A DNA stretch of 64,000 nucleotides from positions 328,251 to 392,250 of the forward strand of contig NZ_AQWL01000004.1 in NCBI RefSeq assembly GCF_000376425.1, read 5' to 3'. The translations under genes were made by a program, and so were the position numbers. Of the stretch, positions 1 through 8,604 are shown piece after piece; the stretch's first letter is position 1, and each line of letters starts with the position of its first letter. Under the pieces are notes generated by a model. It saw nothing but the letters and a program-made list of their open reading frames with translations. It had not been told where the DNA came from and ran no database searches. The DNA is from Thiobacillus denitrificans DSM 12475. Lineage in GTDB: Bacteria; Pseudomonadota; Gammaproteobacteria; Burkholderiales; Thiobacillaceae.

Positions 1-36
1 CCGCATCTTGTCGGGTGGTGCTTTCTCAGCCGGCAT
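1..36 (-). CDS. N-terminal fragment of an unidentified gene
   Basis: A leftward gene appears to start at the ATG at 36 and to leave the window after 12 codons (MPAEKAPPDKMR). The support is a good ribosome binding site (GCAGGAGAG) six to eight bases upstream of the ATG. The peptide is too short to identify. It would be divergent from the pirin gene. Confidence 0.35.
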   Translation of the reverse strand, partial: MPAEKAPPDKMR

Positions 37-275
37 CGGACTCTCCTGCAAGCCTGTCGGGGGTCCGTCCGACCTCACCGCCGCGCCAGGCCGGACGCCG
101 GATTTCGCGCGGGTTGCCGTCGATGGCGCCGGGAATGGCCATGGCGTCCGGGGGCACAGACATGGTCTCGGATCACGTTGAATGAGTCGGTCCAATTGTG
201 CCGGTTTTGCCAGCAGGAAACCACGCCTATAGTCAGTCCATCGCCTGGATGCCAGGCCAACCCGCAGGAGACATC

Positions 276-974
276 ATGCTGACTGTGCGCAAATCGTCCG
301 AACGCGGCCACGCCAACCACGGCTGGCTCGACAGCTTTCATACCTTTTCCTTTGCCGGCTACCGCGATCCCGAATGGATGGGGTTCGGCGCGCTGCGCGT
401 CATCAACGAAGACCGTATCGCACCGGGTGCCGGCTTCCCCACCCACCGCCATCAGGATATGGAAATCGTCACCTGGGTGCTCGCCGGCGCGCTCGAACAC
501 AAGGATTCGCTCGGCAACGGCGGCGTGATCCGTCCCGGCGAGGTACAGCGCATGCGCGCCGGGCACGGCATCGCCCATAGCGAGTACAACGCATCGGCGA
601 CCGAACCGGTGCATTTGCTGCAGATCTGGATCGAGCCGGACACCGACGGGCTGGAACCGGGCTACGAGCAGATCGCTTTCGCACCCGCAAGCCTGCAGGG
701 CCGGCTGCGGCTGATCGCCTCCAGCGATGGCCGCGAAGGTTCGGTGACGATTCATCAGGATGCGACGATTCATGCGGGCCGACTGGCGGCAGGCGATCGC
801 GTCAGTCTGGCGCTGGCACCGGGGCGGCGTGCCTGGTTGCAGGTCGCAACCGGACGGATCAAGGTCCAGGGCTATCCGCTGGAAGCCGGCGATGCAGTAG
901 CGATCCGTTTCGAATCCGGCACCAAAATCGAAGCATTGGAAGCCAGCGAGCTGGTCGTGTTCGATCTTGCCTGA
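276..974 (+). CDS. Pirin family protein (cupin)
   Basis: A 232-residue pirin-type bicupin. The N-terminal cupin carries the metal ligands of the family: His57 and His59 in the HRH motif, His101 and Glu103 in the HSE motif. Characterised pirins of the E. coli YhhW type act as quercetin 2,3-dioxygenases, and others are redox-sensing regulators, so the true substrate here is unknown. The ATG at 276 is preferred over an in-frame start 78 bases upstream because it has a GCAGGAG ribosome binding site five bases away and begins with the usual pirin N-terminus (MLTVRKSSERGHANHGWL). The protein is probably cytoplasmic. It is followed after 41 bases by an FMN reductase, a redox partner gene that may share its transcript. 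Confidence 0.9.
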   Translation: MLTVRKSSERGHANHGWLDSFHTFSFAGYRDPEWMGFGALRVINEDRIAPGAGFPTHRHQDMEIVTWVLAGALEHKDSLGNGGVIRPGEVQRMRAGHGIAHSEYNASATEPVHLLQIWIEPDTDGLEPGYEQIAFAPASLQGRLRLIASSDGREGSVTIHQDATIHAGRLAAGDRVSLALAPGRRAWLQVATGRIKVQGYPLEAGDAVAIRFESGTKIEALEASELVVFDLA

Positions 975-1015
975 AGGCCCGATACAATCACCCGTTTTTG
1001 AACGCAAAGACATCC

Positions 1016-1585
1016 ATGCCCAAGATTCTCGCTTTTTCCGGCAGCATTCGTCGCGACGCCTGGAACCGCAAGCTCATCCAGGCCGCGGTGGGCGCCGCCC
1101 GCGCCGCAGGCGGCGACGTCACCCTGATCGACCTGGCGGATTACCCACTGCCGCTCATGAACGAGGACCTCGAAGCGCGCGAGGGCCTGCCCGACAACGC
1201 GCAGCGTTTGAAAGCGCTATTCAAGGCACACGACGCCCTGCTGATCGCCAGCCCGGAATACAACAGCTCGATCCCGCCGCTGCTGAAAAACACGATCGAC
1301 TGGGTATCACGCGAATGGCAGGGTGAATCGGGACTGGCGCCCTATCAGAACAAGGTCGCCGCCATCATGGCCGCGTCGCCGGGCACGTTTGGCGGCATGC
1401 GCATGCTGCCGCACCTGCGGCAGATCCTGAATACCCTGGGCGTGCTGGTGCTGCCCGGCCAGTTCTCGCTGCCCCACGCCGACCGGGCGTTCGACGAGGA
1501 GAACGGCGCGCTGAAATCGCCGGCGCGCCTGCACACGCTGGTGCTGGAACTCGTCAGTACCACAGCGGCGCTGAAGCGGGCATGA
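1016..1585 (+). CDS. NAD(P)H-dependent FMN reductase
   Basis: A 189-residue flavodoxin-fold reductase of the NADPH-dependent FMN reductase family (ChrR/YieF/SsuE relatives). The N-terminal FSGSIRRDAWN segment is the phosphate-binding loop for FMN. SPEYNSSIPPLLKNTIDW is the conserved flavin-contact motif near the middle of the protein. Members reduce FMN, quinones or chromate. The substrate cannot be told from sequence. The ATG at 1016 is chosen over one 18 bases upstream because it gives the normal family N-terminus (MPKILAFSGS). A strong bidirectional terminator follows directly after the stop codon. Confidence 0.88.
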   Translation: MPKILAFSGSIRRDAWNRKLIQAAVGAARAAGGDVTLIDLADYPLPLMNEDLEAREGLPDNAQRLKALFKAHDALLIASPEYNSSIPPLLKNTIDWVSREWQGESGLAPYQNKVAAIMAASPGTFGGMRMLPHLRQILNTLGVLVLPGQFSLPHADRAFDEENGALKSPARLHTLVLELVSTTAALKRA

Positions 1586-1588
1586 AAA

Positions 1589-1613
1589 AGGCGCCGGCTG
1601 ACCGGCGCCTTTT
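1589..1613. terminator. Bidirectional intrinsic terminator
   Basis: A perfect 8-bp stem (GGCGCCGG / CCGGCGCC, 1590-1597 and 1602-1609) with loop CTGA, preceded by five A and followed by four T. It lies between the convergent FMN reductase and PEP-CTERM genes and can serve both strands. Confidence 0.85.
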
Positions 1614-1628
1614 CGCAAACTCGCAGAA

Positions 1629-2369
1629 TCAGGCCAATTTGCGGCGGCGCGCCAGCGCGAAGCCGACCAGCCCCGCGCCCATCAGCAGAAGGCTGGCAGG
1701 TTCGGGGATGCTGCCGCCACCACCACCACCGCCGCCGCCGTCACCCTCATAGTTGCCAAATAGAAAACCGCTGTCGGAACAATTCGTCGAATTGCCACAA
1801 TTTCCCGCAGTCGTCAGGGACTGCAAATGTGCGCCCAACTGGCCGGAGCCTGCATCATTTGACAGTGCGATCGGCGCATCCAAAAACACTGCCTCAGTAA
1901 GCAAACTGGACGCCGTCATCGTGAAGGTAAGGTTTACGGTGTTTGTCACATCAGCCGCATTGGGCGGGCCGGCGGGATCCAGCGCTTCAAACATAAAGGC
2001 CACCCCTCCTGCCCCCTGCACAGTCGCGGGCGCACTGATGGCCCAGTCAACGGGGCTGAAGTTGGAGAAAACATAATCGGAAGCCAACCCAGTCAGGTTG
2101 AAGTAAAACTCGTCAAGCTTGGCGTTTGGATGGAGCGGCGAGTTGATATCGACGGTCCAGAGCGCCACGTTTGATGTGGTATCTCCCGTGATGGTGACAT
2201 CGATAAACAGGTTGTCTGGACTATCCGGACGAATATCACCGGTCAATTGGGAGGTAATGGTAAACGGGATCGCATGTGCGCCTTGCGTCATTAAAACCAA
2301 GGCAAGTGCGGAGGCGGAAAAAAATACTGATGTGGAAATGCGGTCGGTTTTCAAGGTCTTCTCCTTCAC
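1629..2369 (-). CDS. PEP-CTERM sorting domain protein
   Basis: A 246-residue exported protein. Residues 1-33 form a signal peptide ending in AHA. The extreme C-terminus has the complete PEP-CTERM tripartite sorting signal: the PEP motif (IPEPASLLL), a hydrophobic helix and a basic tail (ARRRKLA). Such proteins are known substrates of the EpsH/exosortase system, which is linked to exopolysaccharide production. No exosortase lies in this window. The mature part is Ser/Thr/Asn-rich without a recognised enzymatic domain, and its four Cys lie close together (around residues 190-200). A run of nine Gly immediately precedes the PEP motif as a flexible spacer. It shares a bidirectional terminator with the convergent FMN reductase gene. 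Its function on the cell surface is unknown. Confidence 0.85.
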   Translation of the reverse strand: MKEKTLKTDRISTSVFFSASALALVLMTQGAHAIPFTITSQLTGDIRPDSPDNLFIDVTITGDTTSNVALWTVDINSPLHPNAKLDEFYFNLTGLASDYVFSNFSPVDWAISAPATVQGAGGVAFMFEALDPAGPPNAADVTNTVNLTFTMTASSLLTEAVFLDAPIALSNDAGSGQLGAHLQSLTTAGNCGNSTNCSDSGFLFGNYEGDGGGGGGGGGSIPEPASLLLMGAGLVGFALARRRKLA

Positions 2370-2511
2370 GGGATATCGGTATGTACTTACTCAGCAAGCA
2401 TCTTTTGTTCCACATGAACAACGACTCCCCAACACATTGAATGAAAAGCTTCTTATTGGATTTTGAAAATTTTATTTCCGTCCCGCTTTCTTTTCCGTAA
2501 AAAAATCCGAC

Positions 2512-2536
2512 AAAAAAAAAGCGCCTCGACGGGCGC
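2512..2536 (-). terminator. Intrinsic terminator of the subtilase gene
   Basis: Read leftward, a GC-rich stem (GCGCC / GGCGC, extended by AA/TT) is followed by nine T. It begins 20 bases after the stop codon of the S8 peptidase gene. Confidence 0.75.
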
Positions 2537-2556
2537 TTTCTTACTGTACGGCATGC

Positions 2557-4395
2557 CTACTTGTAAACCGTCACCGTCCTGCTCGTCGCGTTGCCCGAGT
2601 TATCGGTAACGCGCACGGTGACGCTATGCGCGCCTTTGGTCAGCTTGCGGGTGTTCCAGTTGTAGCTGAGCGCGCCGCCGTAGGCGAGAGCCACTTCCTT
2701 GCCGTCGATGACCAGCGAGATTTTGGCAATACCCTGATTGTCGGTAGCGCTCACACTGACCATCTGCTTGCTGGGCGAAATCGTCATGCCGTCGGTCAGG
2801 CTGAAGCTGCCGATGATGGGCGCGATACTGTCGTTGCCGACCGTAACCGCAACCGACGGTGACGTGCCGCGGTTGCCCGCCGCGTCATAGGCCTGCACGC
2901 TGAGGGTGTAGCTGCCGTCTGCCTTGCCGGCGGTGTCCCAGGCGAAAGCAAAGGGTGCCAGGCTGTCGCTGGCGGCCAACTGGCCGTTGACGTAGAAATC
3001 GGCACGGGTTACGCCGACGTTGTCGGAATAATTGACATCGACCGGCACCACACCGGATACGCGCCCGCCGGTGGGCGAAGCAATGCTGACGGAGGGAGCC
3101 TGGGTATCGGCGGCGACGGTCTGCTTGGCGTTCAGCACCGCCGCTGCAGCATTGACTCGGCCGGAGCCATAGTACGGGTCTTGGCCGGCCGCGCCGAGAT
3201 CGAGCGAAGTCGTTTTCAGGATGCGGTCGACGTCGGCCGGAGTCAGCTTGCCGTTGGCGGACAGCATCAGCGCCGCGGTGGCGGCAACCACGGGGCTGGA
3301 AAACGAGGTGCCGGAGGCGTTGGAATAGCCGCCGCCGACGGTGGTGGTGTACACGCTCACCCCCGGCGCCGCCAGGTCGACATAGGCGCCATAGCTCGAG
3401 AAGCTGGCGCGCGCGTCGTTCTGGTCGGTGGCGGCGACGCTCAGCAGGGCGTCGCTGGCCGCAATGCTCTCGAGTCCGCCACTGTTGCCGGCGGCCACCA
3501 CCACCACGCCGCCCTTGCTGCGCAGGTATTGCGCTGCCGACTGCACGGTGGCGCTCCCGGACACGCCGTTGTAGCTGACGTTCACCACCTTGGCGCCATG
3601 GTCGGCAGCCCAGTAGATCCCCTGCGCAACCGTGCTCCAGTAGGCATAGGCGTTGGCGTCGGCAATGCGCACCGGCATGATCTTCGCGCCCCAGGCCACC
3701 CCCGCGCTGCCCTTGGCGTTGTTCGCCGCCATCGCCGCCACGCCGGCCACCCAGGTGCCGTGGCCGTTGACATCGGCGGTATTCGAGTTGTTTTCGTACA
3801 CGTTCCAGCCCGGCACCAGATTGGGCGCGAGATCGGGATGGGCGCTATCGATACCGGTATCCAGAATGGCGATGGTCACGCCGTTGCCATTGGCGCTGTC
3901 CCAGGCGGCGGGAGCCTGGATCTTGGGCAGAGCCCAGCTGCTGCCATAGGCAGGATCGGATACGGTGGCGGCAGGCGCGACCGCCATATCGAGCTCGGCA
4001 TATTTCAGCTTGCGGTTCTTGCGCAATTCGCGCATCGCCGCGACTTCATCGGCTCCCGCGGGCAATTCGACTACGTGCATGTTCAACTGCCGGATATAGC
4101 CCTTCGAGCGTCCGTTCACGGATTTCAGCGCCTGCTCGAACTGGCCCGTGGACAGGCCGGCACGCGGCGCAACCAGCAGCCGCCCGCGCGCCCAACCGAC
4201 ATACGGCGCGGCTTTTTCGACCACTGCCGGGGGCTTGTTGCCCTGCGCCGATGCCGGAGCCGCTTCGCCGAAGCCGGCATACCCCGCCAACAGGGCAAGC
4301 AGCAACAGGCTCAATGAAAAACCCGATGCACTGCCGCTGCGGTAGCAACGGCGATGGTCGGAAAGCTGGACAGGAAACGGGCAATGGTGCGGCAT
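2557..4395 (-). CDS. Secreted subtilisin-like S8 serine peptidase with C-terminal Ig-like domains
   Basis: A 612-residue exported peptidase. A hydrophobic signal segment lies at about 25-50, followed by an inhibitor-like propeptide region (about 65-140). The S8 catalytic domain (about 150-420) has all expected residues: Asp179 in ILDTGID, His212 in GHGTWVAG, oxyanion Asn304 in AAGN and Ser364 in SGTSFSSPVV. Two Ig-like repeats follow (about 430-515 and 520-612), each with the pattern (F/I)-x-(V/I)-(N/D)-G-(Q/K) and a C-terminal AxDxxGN or VTDNSGN motif. These are typical of cell-surface or extracellular proteases. The start at 4395 is preferred because a GAGGA ribosome binding site precedes it. 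A longer form starting at 4455 is possible. The gene is monocistronic, with its own terminator. Confidence 0.9.
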   Translation of the reverse strand: MPHHCPFPVQLSDHRRCYRSGSASGFSLSLLLLALLAGYAGFGEAAPASAQGNKPPAVVEKAAPYVGWARGRLLVAPRAGLSTGQFEQALKSVNGRSKGYIRQLNMHVVELPAGADEVAAMRELRKNRKLKYAELDMAVAPAATVSDPAYGSSWALPKIQAPAAWDSANGNGVTIAILDTGIDSAHPDLAPNLVPGWNVYENNSNTADVNGHGTWVAGVAAMAANNAKGSAGVAWGAKIMPVRIADANAYAYWSTVAQGIYWAADHGAKVVNVSYNGVSGSATVQSAAQYLRSKGGVVVVAAGNSGGLESIAASDALLSVAATDQNDARASFSSYGAYVDLAAPGVSVYTTTVGGGYSNASGTSFSSPVVAATAALMLSANGKLTPADVDRILKTTSLDLGAAGQDPYYGSGRVNAAAAVLNAKQTVAADTQAPSVSIASPTGGRVSGVVPVDVNYSDNVGVTRADFYVNGQLAASDSLAPFAFAWDTAGKADGSYTLSVQAYDAAGNRGTSPSVAVTVGNDSIAPIIGSFSLTDGMTISPSKQMVSVSATDNQGIAKISLVIDGKEVALAYGGALSYNWNTRKLTKGAHSVTVRVTDNSGNATSRTVTVYK

Positions 4396-4775
4396 GATGA
4401 GTCCTCGATCGAAAAAAACAGCCTGAATCGGGACAGACAACGCACCTAACGCCAAACGGTCTCACACTACGGCGACCCCGCTGCCTTTCTCACAGGCCGG
4501 AAGCTTTGCGTCCCCGCTTCGCAACGGGTTTGCCCTTGTACAGGTTATCAACAATAACGACGATTATTCATCAGGCTTGAGCGCTTGCGCAAAAATCTGT
4601 TCTTATATTTATCAAAGGGTTACAAAAAACACCCCCTCCTCCTCTACCGCGCAAAAACGAAAGCCCCCGCTCAGGGGTTCCGAACGAGGCTTTCGTTTGC
4701 CATTCCGGATGCGTAATGAACGCACGGTTTCATCGCCCGCTCACCGGGAGTCAGCCCGGGCGACCCCAGGCGGAC
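4396..4775. other. Intergenic stretch with promoter-like AT-rich DNA and a nested palindrome
   Basis: No gene is supported here. The AT-rich part at 4540-4630 is a plausible promoter region for the subtilase. At 4655-4698 a perfect 11-bp inverted repeat (AAACGAAAGCC / GGCTTTCGTTT) encloses a smaller CCCC-GCTCA-GGGG hairpin. Read leftward it ends in TTTCGTTTTT and resembles a terminator for the truncated reading frame at 4776-4904. A further GC-rich inverted repeat (CGCCCG / CCGGGCG) lies near 4736-4762. Confidence 0.4.
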
Positions 4776-4971
4776 TTACTGCGGCAGCATGCCGGCCCTC
4801 GCCACGAAATACTTGCGGGCCGCGGGCAAGCCTATGGTCTGGATTCGTTCGATCAACAACTTACGCCCTGCAAAGGTCGTTCTGGCATTCTTATGGCTGT
4901 TCATCCGGTTGGCTTCCTTGGGTGGCTGAAGCGTCGAGAACTCTAGTCTCCCAGGACCTTCCGGGTGGACA
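4776..4971 (-). mobile_element. IS481-family remnant (5' end of transposase gene)
   Basis: A leftward frame starting at the ATG at 4904 encodes MNSHKNARTTFAG followed by RKLLIERIQTIG, which I recognise as the N-terminus of IS481-family transposases. It then changes to an unrelated tail and stops at 4776 after 42 residues. The segment 4833-4930 matches the reverse complement of about 20013-20105 along its whole length with scattered substitutions and small gaps, and that second copy continues into recognisable transposase sequence. A TGT-starting sequence at 4971 reading leftward may be the left terminal repeat of the element, but this is tentative. It abuts the 3' end of the PepSY gene, and together with the second copy it brackets the siderophore island in inverted orientation. 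Confidence 0.7.
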
Positions 4972-6163
4972 ACCTATTGAAACGACACCTAGGCTGGTGC
5001 AGTAACGACGGGCATTGTGGCCGGCTTGTCTCCCCGGGTGCTAACGGATTGAACGGACCGGCGGCGCATCGAACGGCCGGACGTGCGGGCTTGCGCCTGC
5101 TGCGGTTTGCCCACATCGCCACGCCTGTCACGAGCAGCACGAGCGGTGCGAGGCCTACGACGACTTGCAGGACGCGGGTCGGAGTGCCGGCGATTGCCCC
5201 GACGTGCAGCGGATAAAAGGTATTGAAGACGCGTGTGCCGCGCAGCGCCAAAAGATCGCGTTCGACCTGCAGCACCGTGCCGGAACGGGGGTCGAGATAG
5301 ACGAAGTTGCGTCCGTTCGGGTGCGCCTCGTTCGGGCGTTTCTTGCGCACGACAAGCGGTGCGGTCGGAGTTTGCGGCAGGCTGATCCAGGTGGTGGGTA
5401 ACGGCAGCGCGCGGTCGGCCGCGTGCAGCAGCGCGTCAATCGTCCGTACGGACGCGTCCGATCGGGCGGGTCCGATGCGCGGCGCAGGCGGGCGCGGTGC
5501 GCTCACCGTCACCGCGTCGACGAGATCGATCGCGGTTTCATTGAACACGAAGGCGGCGCCGGTTGCGGCCGTAACCGAGAGAAACAGCACCGCGTAGACC
5601 CCGGTCGCTCGGTGGAGGTCGAAATTCAGCCTTTTCCAACGCGCGGACCACTGGACTTTGAAGCCTTGCGAAAGCTTTCCGTTTCGCGGCCACCAGACGA
5701 CGAGCCCTGACACGCACAGGCCGAGCAGCAGCAGGCCGCCGAACCCGACTGCGGTTTCGCCGCGCTCGCCGGCCAGCAGTTCGGTGTGCAGCAGCGCGAG
5801 CCATCCGAGCACGGACTCGCGCTGGCGATGCGTGCCGAGGATGCTGCCGCTGTAGGGATCGATATAGACGAAGCGGTCGTGGGCGTTGTTGAGCTTGACG
5901 AGGTAGGTCTCGCGCGGCGAGCGCGGCATGCGGATCGCGAACAGCCGCTCTGCTGGATATGCGCGCTGCACCGTTTGCACCACGTCTTCCACCGCGACGC
6001 GCTCACCCGATCCCGATGAGACGAGCAACTGCGGGTGGGTGAGTGCTTCGAGCTCTTCGCGGTACACGAGCACGCTGCCGGTGAGTCCCGTCACCACCAG
6101 CAGCAGTCCGACGAAGAGGCCGGTATAGAGGTGGAACTTGACGAGCAGACGGCGCGCCGTCAC
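4943..6163 (-). CDS. PepSY-associated TM helix protein (iron-regulated membrane protein family)
   Basis: A 406-residue inner-membrane protein of the PepSY_TM family. Members often sit beside TonB-dependent siderophore receptors and are thought to help reduce or release siderophore iron. Membrane segments are clear at about 12-33, 145-165, 193-215 and 345-367. PepSY-like periplasmic segments lie between them, with FVYIDPYSGSILG and its second copy NFVYLDPRSGTVLQV. His11, His131, His189 and His327 lie at or near the membrane segments and are heme or metal ligand candidates. The start is a GTG with a GGAGG ribosome binding site. The tail after about residue 370 is not family-like: it is Pro/Arg-rich and reads into the adjacent IS481 remnant, so the original 3' end may be lost. 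It is the last gene of the island, 115 bases after the receptor. Confidence 0.82.
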   Translation of the reverse strand: MTARRLLVKFHLYTGLFVGLLLVVTGLTGSVLVYREELEALTHPQLLVSSGSGERVAVEDVVQTVQRAYPAERLFAIRMPRSPRETYLVKLNNAHDRFVYIDPYSGSILGTHRQRESVLGWLALLHTELLAGERGETAVGFGGLLLLGLCVSGLVVWWPRNGKLSQGFKVQWSARWKRLNFDLHRATGVYAVLFLSVTAATGAAFVFNETAIDLVDAVTVSAPRPPAPRIGPARSDASVRTIDALLHAADRALPLPTTWISLPQTPTAPLVVRKKRPNEAHPNGRNFVYLDPRSGTVLQVERDLLALRGTRVFNTFYPLHVGAIAGTPTRVLQVVVGLAPLVLLVTGVAMWANRSRRKPARPAVRCAAGPFNPLAPGETSRPQCPSLLHQPRCRFNRLSTRKVLGD

Positions 6164-6278
6164 CGCGGGCGCCCTCCGAAGTCGCGCCCCGACGAAGAAA
6201 AGGCGTGGCGCGTTGTCGTCGGCGCGGGTTCCGTGCCGCGTCGGCGCGAGCCGGACTGCGCGCGGTATGCAGCGGCGA

Positions 6279-8375
6279 TCAGAGCTCGACCTTCGCCGTC
6301 AGCTTCAGCGTGCGTGGCGCGCCGACTCCGAGCAGACCGTTACCGGCCGTGCTCCAGTAATTTTCATTCGTCACATTGTCGATCACGGCCTGGAAGGTCG
6401 TGCGTTTGCCGCTCAATTTCGTGGTGTGGCGGGCGCCGAGCGAAAGCGTGGTGTAGCCGTCGACGAAGGCCCGGTTTTCGTTGTCCACCGGACGCTTGCC
6501 GACGTAATACAAGCCGCCGCTCAGCGCGAGCCCTGGCACACTGGGCAGCCGGTATTCTGCAAAGAGGCTCGCCGTGCGCTCGGGGGTGTTGTCGGGCACC
6601 TTGCCGAAGGTCGCCGGATTGGCCGCGTTCTGCTGCTCGGCGTCGAGAAAGAGGGCGGATGCGACAAGCGCCAGGTTGCGCGTGACTTCGCCGCTGGCCG
6701 CGAGTTCGACGCCGCGGTACTGGGCGAGGCCGTTGAGGACGAAGCGGTTGGACGCGTCGACCGTCGTCGAGGGCCGTTCGATGTCGAAATACGCGGCCTG
6801 CAGCAGGATGCCCTGGGCGATCTCGGCCTTGACGCCGATTTCCTTTTGCTTCGACAGCGCGGGCGGCAGCAGCTCGCCGGCATTGGCGCGGTTTGCCGGG
6901 GCCTGCCCGCTTTCCTCGAGCCCCTCGAGATAGCTGCCATAGACCGAAACCCCGGCTACCGGCTTGTACATGATCGCGACGGACGGATTGACGTCGTCCG
7001 CTTCGTAGCGCGTGCTCGTCGTTTCGCTTTCGTAACGGCTGGCCCGCGCGCCGAGCATGAGCTGCCACTTTTCGCCGAAGGCCATGCGATCGAACAGATA
7101 CCAGCCGCGATCCTCGATCGTGGACGGATTGTGGCTGGGAGCCGAGGGAGCGGTCTGCTCCGGCACCTCGGTCGGATCGTAGAGATTCTGTGCGACGCTG
7201 ACGCTTCCGCCCGACCGTGAATTCTGGTCGCGCTGGTTCGCGGTGTAGCCGAACGACAGATCGTGGCTGACCCACACGCCAGGGATGTGACCGAAGATTT
7301 CGGTGCGGTAGTTGCTGTTCTCGTATGCCTGGTTCGGGCTGAAGAAGATTTTAAGCGTGCCGTCGCCGGTCGCGAGGTTGTAGTTCTCGAATTGCGAGAA
7401 GCGGCGGTCGCGGTTGGTCTGCGCGTGGCCGGCTTCGAGCAGGAGCCCCCAGTCGTCGCTCAGCACATAGTCGGTGCGGAACAGCACATTGGTCGCGTCG
7501 GCATCGTAGGTCTGCCACTCGCCGCCGAGATTGGTGCGGGCGTCCGGAATGGATGGGAGCGTGATCGTCCCGTCCGAGTTGGGAGCCAGGACCTTGATAG
7601 CCGCCTGCTCGGATACGTCCTTGCGATAGTGCTCGACGTCGAGCTTGAACGACAGCGCATCGCTGGCCTGCCAGTCGAACGCGACCGCGCCGAGCGCGCG
7701 CTCGCCGGAATAATTGTCGACGCCGATATCCTCGCGGCCGGCGAGCAGGTTGACCCGCGCGCCGAACTGCTGGTCGTCGCCGAAGCGGCGTCCGACGTCG
7801 GCGTGCACGTTGGCGCCGCCGTAGTGGTTGGCTGACAGCGCGAGACTCGACACCGGGTCCTTGCCCGCGCGCTTGGTGACGAGGTTGACGATGCCCGACG
7901 GCGGCACAAAACCGTAATAGAGTGACGAGGCGCCCTTGAGCACTTCGACGCGCTCCTTGTTTTCGAGCGGCACATCGATCAGGTTGATGATCGGCAAGGA
8001 ACCGTTGAGCCGGTAGTTGCCGCGGTTCTCGACCAGGATGCCACGGATCGCGATGTTGTCGTAGGTCGAGCCGTTGAGTTGCGAGCGGGTGACGCCGGCG
8101 GTGTTGCGCAAGGCGCCGAACAGCGTCGAAACCGCTTGCGCGTCAAGCACTTCGCGCGTGACGACGTTACTGGTTTGCGGCACGTCGAGCGGCGAGGCTT
8201 CGCGGAAGGTGCCGACCTGGACCGTATCGGATTTGAAGCTGCCCGCGTATTCCGACCAGACGGTAACCGTGTCGAGTTCCCCGCGCGGGTTTTCCCGGGG
8301 AGGCTGGGCGTTGGCCGGCGACGCCGAGAACGCGATCGAAAGTGCGCCTGCCAGCGCGGAGAGGTGGAATTTCAT
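6279..8375 (-). CDS. TonB-dependent siderophore receptor (PvuA-like position)
   Basis: A 698-residue outer-membrane receptor. It has a signal peptide (MKFHLSALAGALSIAFSASPANA) and a TonB-box-like stretch (DTVTV) near residue 35. A plug domain follows, with the signatures YDNIAIRGI and RVEVLKGASSLYYGFVPPSG, and then a 22-strand beta-barrel up to the C-terminal LKLTAKVEL. The plug matches the TonB-siderophore receptor subfamily for ferric siderophores. The start at 8375 is chosen because the signal peptide begins there. Two upstream Met are in frame. A Fur-box-like site lies about 150 bases upstream, so this gene probably has its own iron-repressed promoter besides read-through from the biosynthetic operon. 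In Vibrio the vibrioferrin receptor gene likewise sits beside the pvs genes. Confidence 0.93.
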   Translation of the reverse strand: MKFHLSALAGALSIAFSASPANAQPPRENPRGELDTVTVWSEYAGSFKSDTVQVGTFREASPLDVPQTSNVVTREVLDAQAVSTLFGALRNTAGVTRSQLNGSTYDNIAIRGILVENRGNYRLNGSLPIINLIDVPLENKERVEVLKGASSLYYGFVPPSGIVNLVTKRAGKDPVSSLALSANHYGGANVHADVGRRFGDDQQFGARVNLLAGREDIGVDNYSGERALGAVAFDWQASDALSFKLDVEHYRKDVSEQAAIKVLAPNSDGTITLPSIPDARTNLGGEWQTYDADATNVLFRTDYVLSDDWGLLLEAGHAQTNRDRRFSQFENYNLATGDGTLKIFFSPNQAYENSNYRTEIFGHIPGVWVSHDLSFGYTANQRDQNSRSGGSVSVAQNLYDPTEVPEQTAPSAPSHNPSTIEDRGWYLFDRMAFGEKWQLMLGARASRYESETTSTRYEADDVNPSVAIMYKPVAGVSVYGSYLEGLEESGQAPANRANAGELLPPALSKQKEIGVKAEIAQGILLQAAYFDIERPSTTVDASNRFVLNGLAQYRGVELAASGEVTRNLALVASALFLDAEQQNAANPATFGKVPDNTPERTASLFAEYRLPSVPGLALSGGLYYVGKRPVDNENRAFVDGYTTLSLGARHTTKLSGKRTTFQAVIDNVTNENYWSTAGNGLLGVGAPRTLKLTAKVEL

Positions 8376-8523
8376 GGATCTGACCTTTTTTCGTTGCATG
8401 AATGGAAGTCGCCGCAAAGCAAAGTGCTGGCTGGGATCCATCCCCGCGGAGGGAGCGGTCAGTGGCTGGCAGGGCGCCTCGATACCCGGGCGTTCATGAT
8501 CGGGAAACCAAAACTATGCGAAT

Positions 8524-8542
8524 AATAATGGTTCCTATTATC
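8524..8542 (-). promoter_or_regulatory. Candidate Fur box upstream of the second receptor
   Basis: Reading leftward, GATAATAGGAACCATTATT agrees with the 19-bp Fur consensus GATAATGATAATCATTATC at 14 positions. It sits in an AT-rich island between the aldolase stop codon and the receptor start. Confidence 0.6.
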
Positions 8543-8604
8543 GATGTCAAAACACCGGGCTGCGCACCGAACGGGCGACCGCCCGGCTTTGCTTCGCGCG
8601 GCAG

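Noticed and set aside
26-163. Possible 45-codon leftward gene (MSVPPDAMAIPGAIDG...) overlapping the start of the partial gene at the window edge
   Set aside because: Only a weak ribosome binding site and no recognisable family. It overlaps the next start, so coupling is conceivable, but support is too thin.
4965-5216. DNLLKRHL in the rightward frame as a possible C-terminal end of another IS481 transposase
   Set aside because: Eight residues are too few, and the same bases are better explained as the PepSY 3' end and the left end of the IS remnant.
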